Positions 11,642-22,440 of a stretch of 64,000 bases of DNA are shown piece after piece. Source of the DNA: Rhodeus uyekii (Eukaryota > Chordata > Actinopteri > Cypriniformes > Acheilognathidae); NCBI GenBank assembly GCA_037043235.1, contig JAWRVZ010000287.1:524933-588932 (forward strand), in the 5' to 3' direction. Both the position numbers and the translations under genes were made by a program. The number at the start of each line of letters is the position of its first letter. Positions within the stretch are counted from its first letter, which is position 1. The notes under the pieces were generated by a model, which worked only from the letters and a program-made list of their open reading frames with translations, was not told where the DNA came from and did not search any database.

Positions 11642-11935
11642 TGTTTCCTCTTCAAAAAGGCGTAAAAAATCGTAAAAAAAGAGAGAGCCAAGTACTCCAT
11701 GTGTACAGGTCCTCAGTATGCAGGTCTTTGCCAAGTTCAATCGTGAGGCCTTTGTAGCATGGACATCCACATACCAGAGATCCATTTAAGCACACACGGT
11801 AAAACCACTCCACTTGATCCAGCTGAATTTTTAACTTTGGTCCTTTCGTTGCGGAAATTTGTCTATGCTTGTTGAAAAACAGCCGAAACGGCAGACTGCT
11901 CAGAGCTTATTAAACGGTGACCAAGGGCTGTTTTT

Positions 11936-11968
11936 AGGCGAACGTGACGACCAGTAGACTACAGAAAT
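11936..11968 (-). pseudogene. tRNA-Val 5'-half relic, unit 6
   Basis: The sequence is identical to the relic in unit 1. It lies in the second shortened unit. Confidence 0.68.
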
Positions 11969-12424
11969 TTCAAGATGTGTTCCTTTATCTTCTTCGAAAG
12001 AAAGGCTTATTCCATAATATCCTCTGCGGCCAGAGTGACCCATCTTTGTACATTCCAAAAACATGCTAATTTAAGCAAGTACAGTGACAACCAAACCACT
12101 TGATATGGGATGAGTTTTGAACTTTGGACCTTCGTTGCATAAAGGGAACTTTGTAACCGCTAAGTTTAGGAAAGTTGAGATTCAGTGTGATCTTTTCTGG
12201 TCTATGCTTGCTGAAAAGCAACCAAATCGATAAACTGCCACTATTTTTCTGTTTTATGACCACTGAGCAAAGCAACCATTTTTACAGACTCTGCAGGAAA
12301 CCTCACTGTATGTTTTACTCTTGTGTTCTGTATCGAAGAGTTTAGAGCGCAAATTGGCCTGAAAGTGTGCTGACGTGCTCAGTAGATGTCGACTTATTGA
12401 AGGTTTTTTGCTAAAAGAACCCAT

Positions 12425-12497
12425 TGTTTCTGCCCAGTTTCGAACTGGGGACCTTTCGCGTGTGAGGCGAACGTGATAGCCACTACACTACAGAAAC
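12425..12497 (-). tRNA. tRNA-Val(CAC), copy 6
   Basis: The sequence is identical to copy 1. It is the last tRNA before the array is cut off at 12775. Confidence 0.92.
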
Positions 12498-12775
12498 CTG
12501 TTTCCTATTCAAAAAGGCGTAAAAAATCGTAAAAAAAGAGAGAGCCAAGTACTCCATGTGTACAGGTCCTCAGTATGCAGGTCTTTGCCAAGTTCAATCG
12601 TGAGGCATTTGTAGCATGGACATCCACATACCAGAGATCCATTTAAGCATACACGGTAAAACCACTCCACTTGATCCAGCTGAATTTTTAACTTTGGTCC
12701 TTTCGTTGCGGAAATTTGTCTATGCTTGTTGAAAAACAGCCGAAACGGCAGACTGCTCAGAGCTTATTAAACGGT

Positions 12776-12993
12776 GCCACCTTCTTCAGGCCCCACCTTC
12801 TTGGATCTGCTCAATCCCTGAGGCTGAATGGGAATTTGAAATTCCCGCCAAAACCTCCGTGCCCGCCTCCTGATTTGATTCTCCACAAAGGTTGCACCGT
12901 CTGCCATTGGTACAATCGTCAAAACTGTATCCAACTTCTTTACACTTCCCACATACTAATTCTTGGCATGCCTCAGCCAGATGCCCAAGTTTA
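12776..12993 (-). pseudogene. Fragment of family-A U2-specific LINE ORF1
   Basis: On the - strand this encodes a piece of the same ORF1 protein found at 61097-62422: zinc-knuckle sequence (GHLAEACQ, then [14 protein letters not shown], then CNLCGESN) followed by EVLAGISNS. Relative to the complete copy, about 60 residues after the last knuckle start are deleted. One end abuts the broken tRNA-Val array at 12775 and the other abuts the 3' tail of the Rex1-like LINE. It is a rearrangement scrap joining the tRNA and U2 arrays. Confidence 0.8.
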
Positions 12994-15900
12994 GTCAAAG
13001 TCAGTCAAAGTCAGCTTTATTGTCAATTTTGCAATATATACAGTGCATACATATAGAGAATTGAAATTCCGTTACTCTCAGACCCAAGGCGAATACTGTT
13101 AACAACAACAATAATTTAATAGTAACAGTAACAACAACAACAACAACAGAAGATGAAGATAAAATACAATAAAATTAAACTAGATGGATAAAGTGAGTTA
13201 TGGAGGTAAAGTGGCGATGGCAAATAGTGCAAACAATAGTAAATAGTAATAGTGCAATTACAAATTAAGGCAGTGCAAATGTAATAGGAGAGAAATGCAA
13301 GGACAACATAATGAGGTGGATGAATAAGAGAATAACTGATGGTGGGTAGGGGGTGGGGGGGGGGGGATTCAGAGATCAGGTCCTTGGTGCAGAAGAGGGG
13401 AGAGGTGGCAGAGTCGGGAGAGAGTTCAATGCCCTGACAGCTTGGGGTATGAAGCTGTCCTTCAGTCTGTTGGTCCGTGCCTGGAGACTGCGTAGTCTCC
13501 TCCCTGATGGCAGCAGACTGAAGAGGCTGTGGGATGGGTGGGTGGGGTCCCTAGCAATAGCAAGGGCTTTTCGGGAGAGGCGGGTGTTATAGATGTCCTG
13601 GAGGGGTGGGAGAGAGACACCAACGATCTTCTCAGCTGCTCTCACTATGCGCTGCAGTGCCTTGCGGCAGGATGCGTTGCAGGCGCCGTACCACACAGTG
13701 ATGCAGCTGGTCAGAATGCTCTCGATGGTGCCTCTGTAGAAGGTGCGCATGATGGGGGCTGAGGCTCCGGCTCTTCTCAGCTTACGGAGGAAGTATAGTC
13801 GCTGCTGCGATTTCTTAATCAGTGCTGTGGTGTTGGTGGTCCAGGAGAGGTCTTCCGTGATATGAACACCCAGAAATTTGGTACTCCTCACCCTTTCCAC
13901 GGTCGCACCGTTGATAGTCAGAGGAGCATGCTGGGTGTGCATTCTTCTGAAGTCAACAACAATCTCCTTCGTCTTCTTCACGTTCAGAGAGAGATTGTTG
14001 TCGCCGCACCACCTGGCCAGGCGGCTCACCTCACTCCTGAAGTTTGTCTCATCGCCGTTGCTAATGAGACCAACTACAGTCGTGTCGTCCGCAAATTTGA
14101 TTATTAAATTGCTGTTGTGTGTGGGTGTGCAGTCGTGTGTAAGCAGAGTGAAGAGGAGTGGGCTCAACACACAACCCTGAGGGGTTCCAGTGTTCATGAT
14201 GATGGTGCTGGAAGTGTTGCTGCCGACCCGTACTGCCTGAGGTCTTCCTGTCAGGAAGTCCAGCAACCAGTTGCACAGTGAAGTGCTGAGTCCCAGCTGA
14301 GACAGTTTGTGAGTGAGCTGTTGGGGGATGATTGTATTGAATGCTGAACTAAAGTCTATGAACAGCATTCTGACATAAGTGTCTTTATTGTCCAGGTGCG
14401 TGAGTGCTGAGTGGATGGCAGTGGTGATGGCATCATCGGTCGAGCGTTTTGACCGGTATGCAAATTGGTAGGGGTCCAGGGAGGGGGGGAGGACAGATTT
14501 AATGTGGTGCATGACTAGCCGCTCAAAGCACTTCATAAGGATGGGGGTAAGTGCGACTGGGCGGTAGTCATTGAAGCAGGATGGAGATGAATTCTTTGGG
14601 ACTGGAATGATGGTGGTCGCTTTGAAGCAGGTGGGGACAACAGCTTGACTCAGTGAGATGTTGAAGATGTCTGTGAAGACATCGGTGAGTTCCTCTGCAC
14701 AGTCCCTCAATACACGTCCAGGAATGTTGTCAGGACCTGGAGCTTTGCGTGCGTTGACCCTGCTGAGGGATCTTCTCACGCTGTCCCTGGGCAGTGACAA
14801 CATCTGGTCATCGGTAGGAGGTGGTGACTTCTGTGCAGTGGTGCTGTTGTGTGCTTCAAAGCGAGCGAAGAAAGTGTTCAGCTCATTTAGAAGGGGTGTG
14901 GAGCTGTCACACGTCCGTGCAGGGGGTTTGTAGTCCGTGAGGGTCTGAATCCCCTGCCACAGGCTCCTTGCGTCTCTGCTGTCGCTGAAACGATGGGCTA
15001 TCCTCCTGGAGTACTGTCTCTTAGCCTTCCTGATGCCATGTGACAGGTTGGCCCTTGCTGTCCTCAGGCCCACCTCATCTCCAGCTCTGAAGGCAGCGTT
15101 ACGCGTCTTCAGAAGTCTGTAGACATTCCCTGTCAGCCATGGTTTTTGGTTGGGCCAGATGGTGATGGACTTAGTGACTGTTACATCCTCAATGCACTTG
15201 GTGATGTAAGAAGTAACAGTCTCTGAGTACTCCTGGAGGTCTGTGGTGTTATTGTAAGTTGCAGCTTGTTTGAACATGTCCCAGTCAGTGGTGTCAAAGC
15301 AGTCTTGAAGAGCCTCTGATGACCCATCAGGCCAGACTTGAATCTGCTTCAGGACTGGTTTGGTGACTTTCACAAGTGGTCTGTATGCTGGCATTAGCAT
15401 AACAGTGATGTGATCTGAAGCACCAATGTGGGGGAGGGGGAGGGCTTTGTAAGCACCTCTCTGTGTGGTATATACAAAGTCCAGAGTATTATTTCCACGT
15501 GTAGGAAAGTCAATGTGCTGATGAACTTTTGGAAACACACTCTTTAAGTCCGCATGATTGAAATCCCCAGCCAAGATGAGAAAAGCATCCGGGTGGGCTG
15601 TCTGCTGATCACTGATGTGTTTATACAGATCATTAAGTGCCTCACTCCTTTTGTTGTTGTTGGAGCTGGGGGGATGTATACAGCAACAAGTATAATAGCT
15701 GTATATTCCCGCGGCAGATAAAACGGCCGACACTTAATAATCATAAACTCCACCAGGGGTGAGCAGTGTTTGCAGACCACAACAGCATCGCGGCACCACG
15801 CATCATTGGTGTAAACACAGAGTCCGCCGCCGCGGGTCTTACCTCCCTCGACGAGCACTCTGTCCGCGCGATGGCATGTAAGCCGATCGAGCTGAATGGC

Positions 15901-16157
15901 GCTGTCCGGAACGCTGCTGTTGAGCCATGTTTCCGTGAATACAAAAACACAACAGTCTTTAACAGTCTTCTGAGTGGAGCAAAGAAGACGAAGATCATCC
16001 AGTTTATTGTCCAACGAGCGAACATTAGCCAAAATGATGGTGGGAATAGCAGGCTTGTATGGGTTAGCCGCTAGTCTGACACGAATGCCTCCGCGCTTCC
16101 CCCTTTTCTGTCTCCTCTCACCCCGTTTGTGGCGCTTCCACTGCGGGAGAGGTCAGA
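12994..16157 (-). mobile_element. Rex1/jockey-like non-LTR retrotransposon, 5'-truncated
   Basis: The element runs on the - strand and ends at low coordinates in a repeated tail (AGTCAAAGTCAGTCAAAG on the + strand) next to a CAATAAAGC-type 3' end, a tail style common in fish LINEs. It carries one endonuclease-reverse transcriptase frame. At 16157 the sequence changes within the coding frame to U2 spacer sequence, so the 5' end is truncated. It is separated from other U2 spacer material by the tRNA/ORF1 scrap, so the locus was rearranged around it. The family name is from memory of fish LINE proteins; an endonuclease-bearing CR1/jockey-group LINE is certain. Confidence 0.8.
13376..16155 (-). 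pseudogene. Endonuclease-RT polyprotein of Rex1-like LINE, one frameshift
   Basis: The frame opens at the truncation point with a basic stretch (KRGGIRVRLAANPYKP) and continues into an apurinic-type endonuclease (ANVRSLDNKLDDLRLL, TETWL, GGGLCVY, then AGDFNHAD). It then has a reverse transcriptase with [25 protein letters not shown] and the catalytic FADDTTVVG, followed by the usual C-terminal [12 protein letters not shown] and LRKLRRAG region. Two reading frames meet around 15660-15690, near a run of G, so a single-base indel breaks an otherwise open gene. Apart from the missing N-terminus and this frameshift it is well preserved, suggesting a fairly recent insertion. Confidence 0.82.
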
Positions 16158-17560
16158 GGGCCAGATATGTTGAATGAAGACCAGGGGTCAGAAGTGCAGT
16201 CGATAGAAGAAGTTTTAGTGACGTTTAGTCGGCAGTTTCATCAGCAGAAGCCAGCTACAGGTCTCACAAGGAGTTCGTAGGCCGCCCCACATACAATAAC
16301 ATTGTTACGGCAATTATACTCTAACAGAGGGTGCTAACTACGTCAATGATGACGTTTAAACGATTCCGATTGGCTAAGAAAGAAAGAAAGATAAACACAA
16401 CTAGCAATTTTCCACACAAGAGCAGACAGTCTGAAGCATATCTTCGTTGATCACGTGGTTGACGGGTTCGTGACGTAGCTTGTCGAGAACAACAAGTTAT
16501 TCCGTCTCCTGATGGTGCCAGTTAATCACCTCACCAAAACAGACCATATTAACGCGCACACACAGATACACCGCTTCTCCCGGGCTGAACTCGGCTCAGG
16601 CTCCAACTACCAACAGAAACTTCCCAAAACGTTCTGATAACACTTTCTATCTGAGGCGTGCAGACAATATTCATCCTTACTCGATGGATAAGTAAAAATC
16701 AAATAATATATATACACAAGCGGCAATGGATTTCCGAATCGCCCCTACACTGCAAAGCCAACTCCCTGTCGTTGCAAATACGGAAGAGCTATCGCCTCCA
16801 ACAGCAAAGATTGCTTTACAAGTAGTCTTCCCGATCACCTTCATCTACTCGGCATCCCAGAAAGCCTAGAAGACCTTGACGTTGCGACAGAAACTATTGA
16901 ATCTCTCTTCTCCCGGCACTTTAGACACAGCCGCTCCTTTGCGGATTTAGACCGTGTCGCAGCACTGAGACTCCTCTCGTCCTCCTCAAATGTCGTCTTT
17001 GCTCAAAAAAAGAGAGAGAGAAAGGAGCCTCAGGTTCAGACATCCCAACCAGCGAACAGCGCAACCTGCTTTTAACCACTACGTCAAGGGGAGAGCGCGA
17101 ACGCAGTCCCCCACTACCATAAGTTATGCAGTCGAGATTCCCACGTTTGGGAGCCGAGCCTCGCCCTGAGTGAACCACCTTCCTGATCATGATTTCTCAG
17201 GTGAGTATGAATCCCCAGGCCTCCGGTCGGGGGCGCTCTATCCCTTGTCGCCACCCGCATCAACGGCGACCCTCCTCTTCTTCTCCCCCAAGCAACCTTC
17301 CATCGCTTGACTGCGCGACCATCAGTTGAATCAGGTGTCCCTAATCAAACCCACCTGACTGAACTCATCAGCTTCTGAGCGGTGCTGTGACAGAGGCTCA
17401 AGTCTCCTCCTCGCTACCCGTCTCTGTTGACTTCCTGGCTCCTCGCGTGTTCTCCCACCCGTCCCGTCATTAGTCGCCTCATTGGTCTTGTCAGCTGCGC
17501 CTTGTTACCTCATCTGCCCATGCTCATTTCTGCCCTGTGTTTTCATTGTGTCGTCGTCTG
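16158..17560. other. U2 array intergenic spacer (rearranged copy)
   Basis: This stretch aligns with the spacer upstream of the U2 genes at 41825-43200, 55245-56600 and 62925-64000: GTTGAATGAAGACCAGGGGT, CTACGTCAATGATGACG, CTTCGTTGATCACGTGG and the run ending ATTTCTCAGGTGAGTATG. It is the most diverged copy, with extra bases near 16770-16800 and no GAGACA microsatellite. No U2 promoter or U2 5' end is attached, because the Rex1-like LINE junction replaces it. No gene is evident beyond the conserved open frame described in the findings. Confidence 0.8.
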
Positions 17561-17820
17561 TCATCATCTATGGCAGTTCCTGGAGGCACACCGACACTAC
17601 AGGTCAACTCGTCAGCTTGTTATTAGAGACTCCCAAGAGCAGAAAATCAATGGGACAGATAAAGGACACATGCGAAATGCGTACTGTCGGGTTGGGAAAC
17701 ACTGGTCTATGGTATGTCGTGTTCTTTTCTTCCGCTCCCGTCCGGTTTGCTGTTTTGGAACATTTCGCACAATACGTGCCCTTTCTTGTTGCTGTAGAAA
17801 GTGGGTTTCTTTCCTTACTA
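17561..17820. other. Unassigned sequence between U2 spacer and L2 fragment
   Basis: The other U2 spacers do not share this stretch. It holds open frames on the + strand (17427-17927) and the - strand (17604-17825), but no family resemblance, repeats or tRNA-like folds that I can see. It may be spacer sequence that the other units have lost. Confidence 0.4.
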
Positions 17821-19433
17821 GTCAAGTCAAGTCAAGTCACCTTTATTTATATAGCGCTTTTTACAATGTAGATTGTTTCAAAGCAGCTTTACAGGAAAAA
17901 CAATATAAACAAAGTTTGTTTGGCTGAACAGAAGCCCCAAAAGAGCAGGCGAATCAATACAATTGATGAATTTTAAGTGTTAAGTTTCCCCAACTGAGCA
18001 AGCCATAGGCGACAGCGGCAAGGAACCAAAACTCCGGCAGATGACGTAACGAATGAAGAATAGAATGGAGAAAAAACCTTGGGAGAAACCAGGCTCAGTC
18101 GGGGGACCAGTTCTCCTCTGGCCAAAGCCAAACAGTACATGATTATTATATTGACAACAATTCAAGTCCAATATGAAGTCCAATTTGGTCCGGTTGGAGA
18201 TGGGTTCATGATCGTCACAGGGGAGGGTCTAGTAGAGTCACGGTCTCCGCAGACACTTCAGGGTAGTGCTGTGCTCGTGTCCAGGTCCTTCATCTGATCT
18301 GGATACGGCCCGGATCCGGCTGACCATGGTAACCTCGGAATAAACAGAGAACAATATCAGCGTAGATGCCATTCTTCTTCTGATGTATCGAGTACATCAG
18401 GTGTTATGGGAATGTTCTCGGTTCCGGCTTATCTAAATTATGCAGCCTAACAATCATTTTACATGATTTGGATTAAAATGTATGTATAATGTGTTATGTG
18501 TATGCCAGGTTGAAAAGATGTGTTTTTAGTCTAGATTTAAACTGACAGAGTGTGTCTGCTTCCCGAACTGTATTAGGAAGACTGTTCCAGAGTTTAGGAG
18601 CTAAATAGGAAAAGGATCGACCACCAGCAGTTGACTTTGATATTCTAGGTATTATAAGCTGGTCAGTATTTTGGGATCGCAACAGACGTGAAGGACTATA
18701 ATGTGTTAAGAGATCGCTCAAGTACTGGGGAGCTAAACCATTTAATGCTTTGTAAGTAATTAGCAAGATTTTAAAATGTATTCGGTGATTAATAGGAAGC
18801 CAGTGCAGGTTTGACAGAACTGGGCTAATATGCTCATATTTCCTGGTTCTAGTAAGAACTCGAGCTGCTGCATTTTGGACCAGCTGGAATTTGTTTATTA
18901 AGCGTGCAGGGCAACCACCTAGTAGAGCATTACAATAATCTAGCCTTGAACTCATGAACGCATGAACTAACTTTTCCGCATTTGTCTTAGAGAGTATATG
19001 TCGTAATTTAGATATATTTTTAAGATGGAAGAATGCCGTTTTACAGATGCTAGAAACATGGCTTTCAAATGAAAGATTGGTATCAAAGAGCACACCCAGG
19101 TTTCTAACTGACGACGAAGACTTGACAGAACAGCCATTGAGTGTTAGGCGGTAGTCTAGATTATTACGCGCTGAACTTTTTGGTCTAATAATTAGAATCT
19201 CTGTTTTTTCAGAATTAAGCAGTAGAAAGTTATTAGTCATCCATTTTTTTTATATCGGTTATGCATTCTGTTAATTTAGTGAATTTGTTTGTTTCATCCG
19301 GATGAGAAGAAATATAGAGCTGAGTATCATCAGCGTAACAATGAAAGCTAATGCCATGCTTCCTAATAACTGCACCCAAAGGAAGCATGTACAGGGTGAA
19401 AAGCAATGGTCCTAACACTGAACCTTGAAGTTA
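17821..19433 (-). mobile_element. L2/CR1-type LINE fragment, 5'-truncated
   Basis: The 3' end at low coordinates is a (GTCAA)n repeat next to TTTATTTATATAGCGC, typical of fish L2-like LINEs. The element is cut at 19433 inside the RT core (just at the PQGSVLGP motif), leaving only the C-terminal third of the RT gene and a ~670-bp 3' UTR. It lies inside the U2 spacer. Confidence 0.82.
18494..19433 (-). pseudogene. L2-type reverse transcriptase, C-terminal fragment
   Basis: The protein begins in the RT core ([19 protein letters not shown], then the catalytic YADDTQLYI) and continues through the conserved L2 C-terminus (VRNLGVLFDTNLSF, LVHAFMSSRLDYCNALL, LQLVQNAAARVLTRT, LHWLPINHRIHFKILLI) to a natural stop. 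A frameshift at the T run near 19240-19248 separates the two parts. It is related to the C-terminus of the complete L2 protein at 45996-48875 but clearly a different family. Confidence 0.85.
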
Positions 19434-19830
19434 CTAAAGTTTGTTTGAGTTCATGCCGTGTCTCCTCGACTTCGTCTGAACCACGACAACCCTGACAATA
19501 ACAGGCCCATGCAAGGTTTTGTTGACGTACTCGGCAATAATGCAATAGCAAAGCATCCCAAAATCCCGTTTTCTGTTGAGAGCGGGCATTATACGAATGT
19601 CAACACAACAGTTGTCACGATCCCGTTACCGGTAAGCTCGCGGACGTTTTTCTCTTTTATCTCACAGATTTGAGAACAACATTGAACCGGATAATGAGAG
19701 GGGCCAAGAGCCTGCTTTCTTCCTCGTACAAATACTAGTAACAGACTCATTGAAACGCATTCAAAGCGACACAGCATGACACTCATTTACAGTAAAAAAC
19801 ACAGACGGCTGCCTTTTAACCACGTCAAGG
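19434..19830. other. U2 3'-flanking spacer, diverged
   Basis: From about 19600 this matches the spacer downstream of the other U2 genes (GTTGTCACGATCC, GACGTTTTTCTCTTTTATCT, GAGAGGGGCCAAGAGCC, ATGACACTCATTTACAG). The portion from 19434 to 19600 is unmatched. It lacks the long CAA repeats of the other units. CCTTTTAACCACG at 19812-19824, read on the - strand as GGTTAAAAGG, sits where the snRNA 3' box belongs. Confidence 0.65.
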
Positions 19831-19981
19831 GGGTGCACCGCTCCCGGAAGTACTGCAATACCGGGTAGATGCGTGGAGTGGAAGGAGCAAGCCCCTATTC
19901 CAGCTCCCCGTTTCAAAAATCAATATAATATTTGGTGCCCGGGTGGGGCACGTATCAGATATTAAACTGATAAGAACAGAT
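19831..19981 (-). ncRNA. U2 snRNA 3' portion, gene split by LINE (unit 0)
   Basis: On the - strand this is U2 snRNA from about nt 41 to its 3' end: CTGTTCTTATCAGTTTAATA, then stem-loop IIb-like GTGCCCCACCCGGGCAC, the Sm-site region, and the 3' stem-loops ending GGTGCACCC. The first ~40 nt are not here. They are at 41507-41547, 21.7 kb away, because retrotransposons are inserted at ATCT/GTTC. This copy has small differences from units I and II (GAAGTACTGC rather than GAGGTACTGC). It cannot be expressed as a complete U2. Confidence 0.92.
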
Positions 19982-20264
19982 TTGTTTTGTTTTTTTTGAC
20001 ATATTTTTATTGTTACAATCATTCATACTTCACACTTTTTAATATTTTTTGTCATTTTGAAAACATGGGAAACAATCATAATCAGTAAAAAAATAAAATA
20101 AAAAAATTGCCACGCTTAAAATCCACATATACATGTTAAAAGGGTTTTTGACATTTAAGTAGTCAAATGAATGGCTAAAATAAATACAAAAAAATAAAAC
20201 AGTAAAACACAAATTAAAACCTTCCTCTTATATTATGCAGAACCGGGTATGTCTTAAAAAACAT

Positions 20265-22062
20265 TTAAAACTTCCACTCAGCTCCTCCAAAACCAGTCCC
20301 GCAGACCCGGATGTACTGGGCCCAGCGGAAATCCTCTTTAGCCACGGCCTCGCTGCTCCACCTGGGGTATTGGGGGGCATCTATGGGCAGCCAGGGCTCG
20401 TGGCCGTGGGGACCTTTTCCAGTGTAGCTCTGGCCCCCACATCTGAATGGCGTCATGCGGAGTAGTCCTGCAGCCTGTTTTTTGCCATTCGTATGGTGGC
20501 GTGGAGGGACCCCTTCATGCGCTTCCCTACCAGCAGGTTTCTGGAGGTCCAAATGGCGTCGTTTATACAGATTATGGTGAGCCAGAGCTTGGTCTCTTGA
20601 CTCACCACACCCCTAATCCTGAAGTCTGAGACCCCCCCTGCTGGCAGGTAAGGGAATTGCTGGGGACCAGCTGTCGCCCACAGGTCCCTCACGGCGCTGC
20701 ACTCCCAGAGCGCATGCCTCACGGTCTCGGGCGCGCCACACCCGGGCCGCGGGCAGATGGAAACTCACAAGCATCACGGCCCTGACCGGGAGGATCTCAT
20801 GGGCAACCATCCATGCCAGGTCTCGGTGTCGGTTCTGGAGAGCTGAGTGGGCCACATTGCGCCAAACCGTTTGGGATTCACCTAGCGTGAGCCCGCGCAC
20901 TCGACACAGTTGTTCCTGGTCCTGCACAATGGTAATCAAAGATTTGTGGTTGGTTAAAACAGTGGCATCATTTCCTTCTAAAACATATTTCTTTAAAAAT
21001 GTCTTGATAAAATTTTATTCTTTTGACAAGTTAAAAGACACTGGGGTTTTTAAGTCAACTGGTATAATTTTTAAAGCCCTTAAGTACGACCCCATCCAGA
21101 AACGAGCCATGGCCGCTGTTTTGTTCTCTTTGGACGGGGTCAATGCATATTTTATGTGCAGGGCAACAAAACGACTGCCTAAAAACAGGTGAGGGTCGGG
21201 GAGGCCTTTTCCACCGTTCTCTCTTCTTTTTTTAACGACCTCCCTCTTGAAATGCACCGATGAAATGTCAGTTGCTAAAAGGGTTACGTCGTCCATATAT
21301 AAAACACAGGTCGCTGTCAGTCCACCACTCCCAGGAATCCTCAGTCCATTAATCCATTTGTCCCTTCTCAAGATCTGTGCCAGTGGCTCAATGCATGCCA
21401 CATACAAGAGAGGAGATAACGGGCACCCCTGACGGACACCGCTGCAAATATTTATTGCTTTGGATATATGCCCATTTACAATAATTTTGCTGACTAGACT
21501 ATTATACAGCAGTCCCACCCAAGCTATAAACCTCCTCGGGAAACCCATTTTTATCAGAACCTGAAGCAGGTAATGGTGCGAGACGCGATCAAAAGCTTTT
21601 TCAAAATCTAAATTTAGGACTACTGACGGAATATTTCTGTCTCTCATATAACAGATGGCATCTCTAATCAGCACTAGGCTGTCTGTGATCTTTCTCCGGG
21701 GCACAGCACAAGCTTGATCCAGGTGGATTACGTCCTCTAAAACGGTTGACATACGTGTAGCTAAAATCTTACTAAAAAGTTTACAATCCAAATTTAAAAG
21801 CGTGATTGGTCTCCAGTTCTTTAAGTCAGTCTTGTCACCTTTTTTTGTATTAAAGACACTATCCCTACTCTAAAGCCGTCTGGAAGTCTCTCAAGGGTCT
21901 CAAGTTCTTTAAAAACAGTCAGTAAATCGTGTGCTAAAATGTCCCAGAAAGTCAGATAAAACTCACAGGGAAGTCCATCCATACCTGGGGACTTCCCCCT
22001 TTTAAAACTTTTAAGAGCATTCTGAATTTCTAAAAGAGTAAAATCCTGAGATAAAAGCACAC
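20265..22062 (-). pseudogene. Family-A LINE ORF2, RT and C-terminal part, broken
   Basis: Pieces of the ORF2 described at 57701-61057 are all recognisable: KSFKRGKSPGMDGLPCEFY, the RT core LNLDFEKAFDRVSHHY, GVRQGCPLSPLLY and catalytic YMDDVTLLATD. The coding frame is broken by several shifts (near 20453-20720, 20940-21010 and 21820-21850). About 420 bp are deleted between the YMDD region and KREVVKKRRENGGKG near 21250. The gene is dead. Confidence 0.88.
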
Positions 22063-22065
22063 CTG
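22063..22065. repeat. CTG target-site duplication, left side of Harbinger
   Basis: CTG at 22063-22065 is repeated at 31222-31224 directly outside the GGGCCTCATGTA inverted repeats. The uninterrupted LINE copy at 59725-59745 has one CTG (CACATCTGGACTC), which shows the empty site. Confidence 0.85.
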
Positions 22066-22440
22066 GGGCCTCATGTATCAACACTACTTACGCACAAAAA
22101 CATTGCGTTCACCAGCTTTCACGCTCACGGTGGGATGTACTAAAAGTGAAACTAACGTGACAATGTGCGTTTCTCCACGGCAAGTTCATGGCTGGCGTAA
22201 GTTCATTTCTCATAGTTTTGTCCGTTGGCGACTCCTACAGGCAATGAAGTGAAGGTGCAAACATTATACAACGAATTGTTCCTCAAGTCTGTGGGAAGCA
22301 TTGCTATTAATTTGTAATGTATAAAATAATTGATACCGTATATATTGTCACACAAGCCTTATGGGAATATTCTATAAATTATGCAATTAAGTAAGAACAT
22401 ATAAAAGCAAGTGCAAATTGACACAACCCTTAGTCTGGCA

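Larger units (their letters stand above)
7392..12775. repeat. tRNA-Val tandem array with two diverged half-units
   Basis: Six tRNA-Val genes recur at 907, 900, 907, 856 and 856 bp. Each unit is built from two related halves. The segment with TGGTCTATGCTTGCTGAAAA and ATCGATAAACTGCTCAG leads to the live tRNA. Its diverged twin, with CGGTCTATGCTTGTTGAAAA and ACGGCAGACTGCTCAG, leads to a decayed tRNA. The last two units are ~50 bp shorter because GTAACTGCATTATTTGGG and nearby bases are missing. The short open frames of 60-104 codons in this region fall on the tRNA and its flanks and look accidental. The array ends at a sharp break at 12775. Confidence 0.9.
19982..22065 (-). mobile_element. Family-A U2-specific LINE, 3' part (copy A')
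   Basis: A T-rich run (a poly-A tail on the - strand) follows the U2 target bases AACAGAT directly. It is followed by a ~250-bp 3' UTR and the C-terminal two-thirds of ORF2. At 22065 the Harbinger element interrupts it, and it continues at 31222. Sequence agreement with the intact A copy (57202-62642) is close throughout. Confidence 0.88.

Noticed and set aside
7968..12275. Recurring 60-104-codon frames in the tRNA-Val array.
   Set aside because: They overlap the tRNA genes and their flanks, recur only because the unit recurs, and show no domain.
16921..17190. Spacer frames on the - strand (also 42622-42840, 55994-56236, 63623-63928) as conserved proteins.
   Set aside because: They run through the GA/GACAGA microsatellite, change frame with its length, and are opposite to the better-kept + strand frame. 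Their similarity follows from unit homogenisation.
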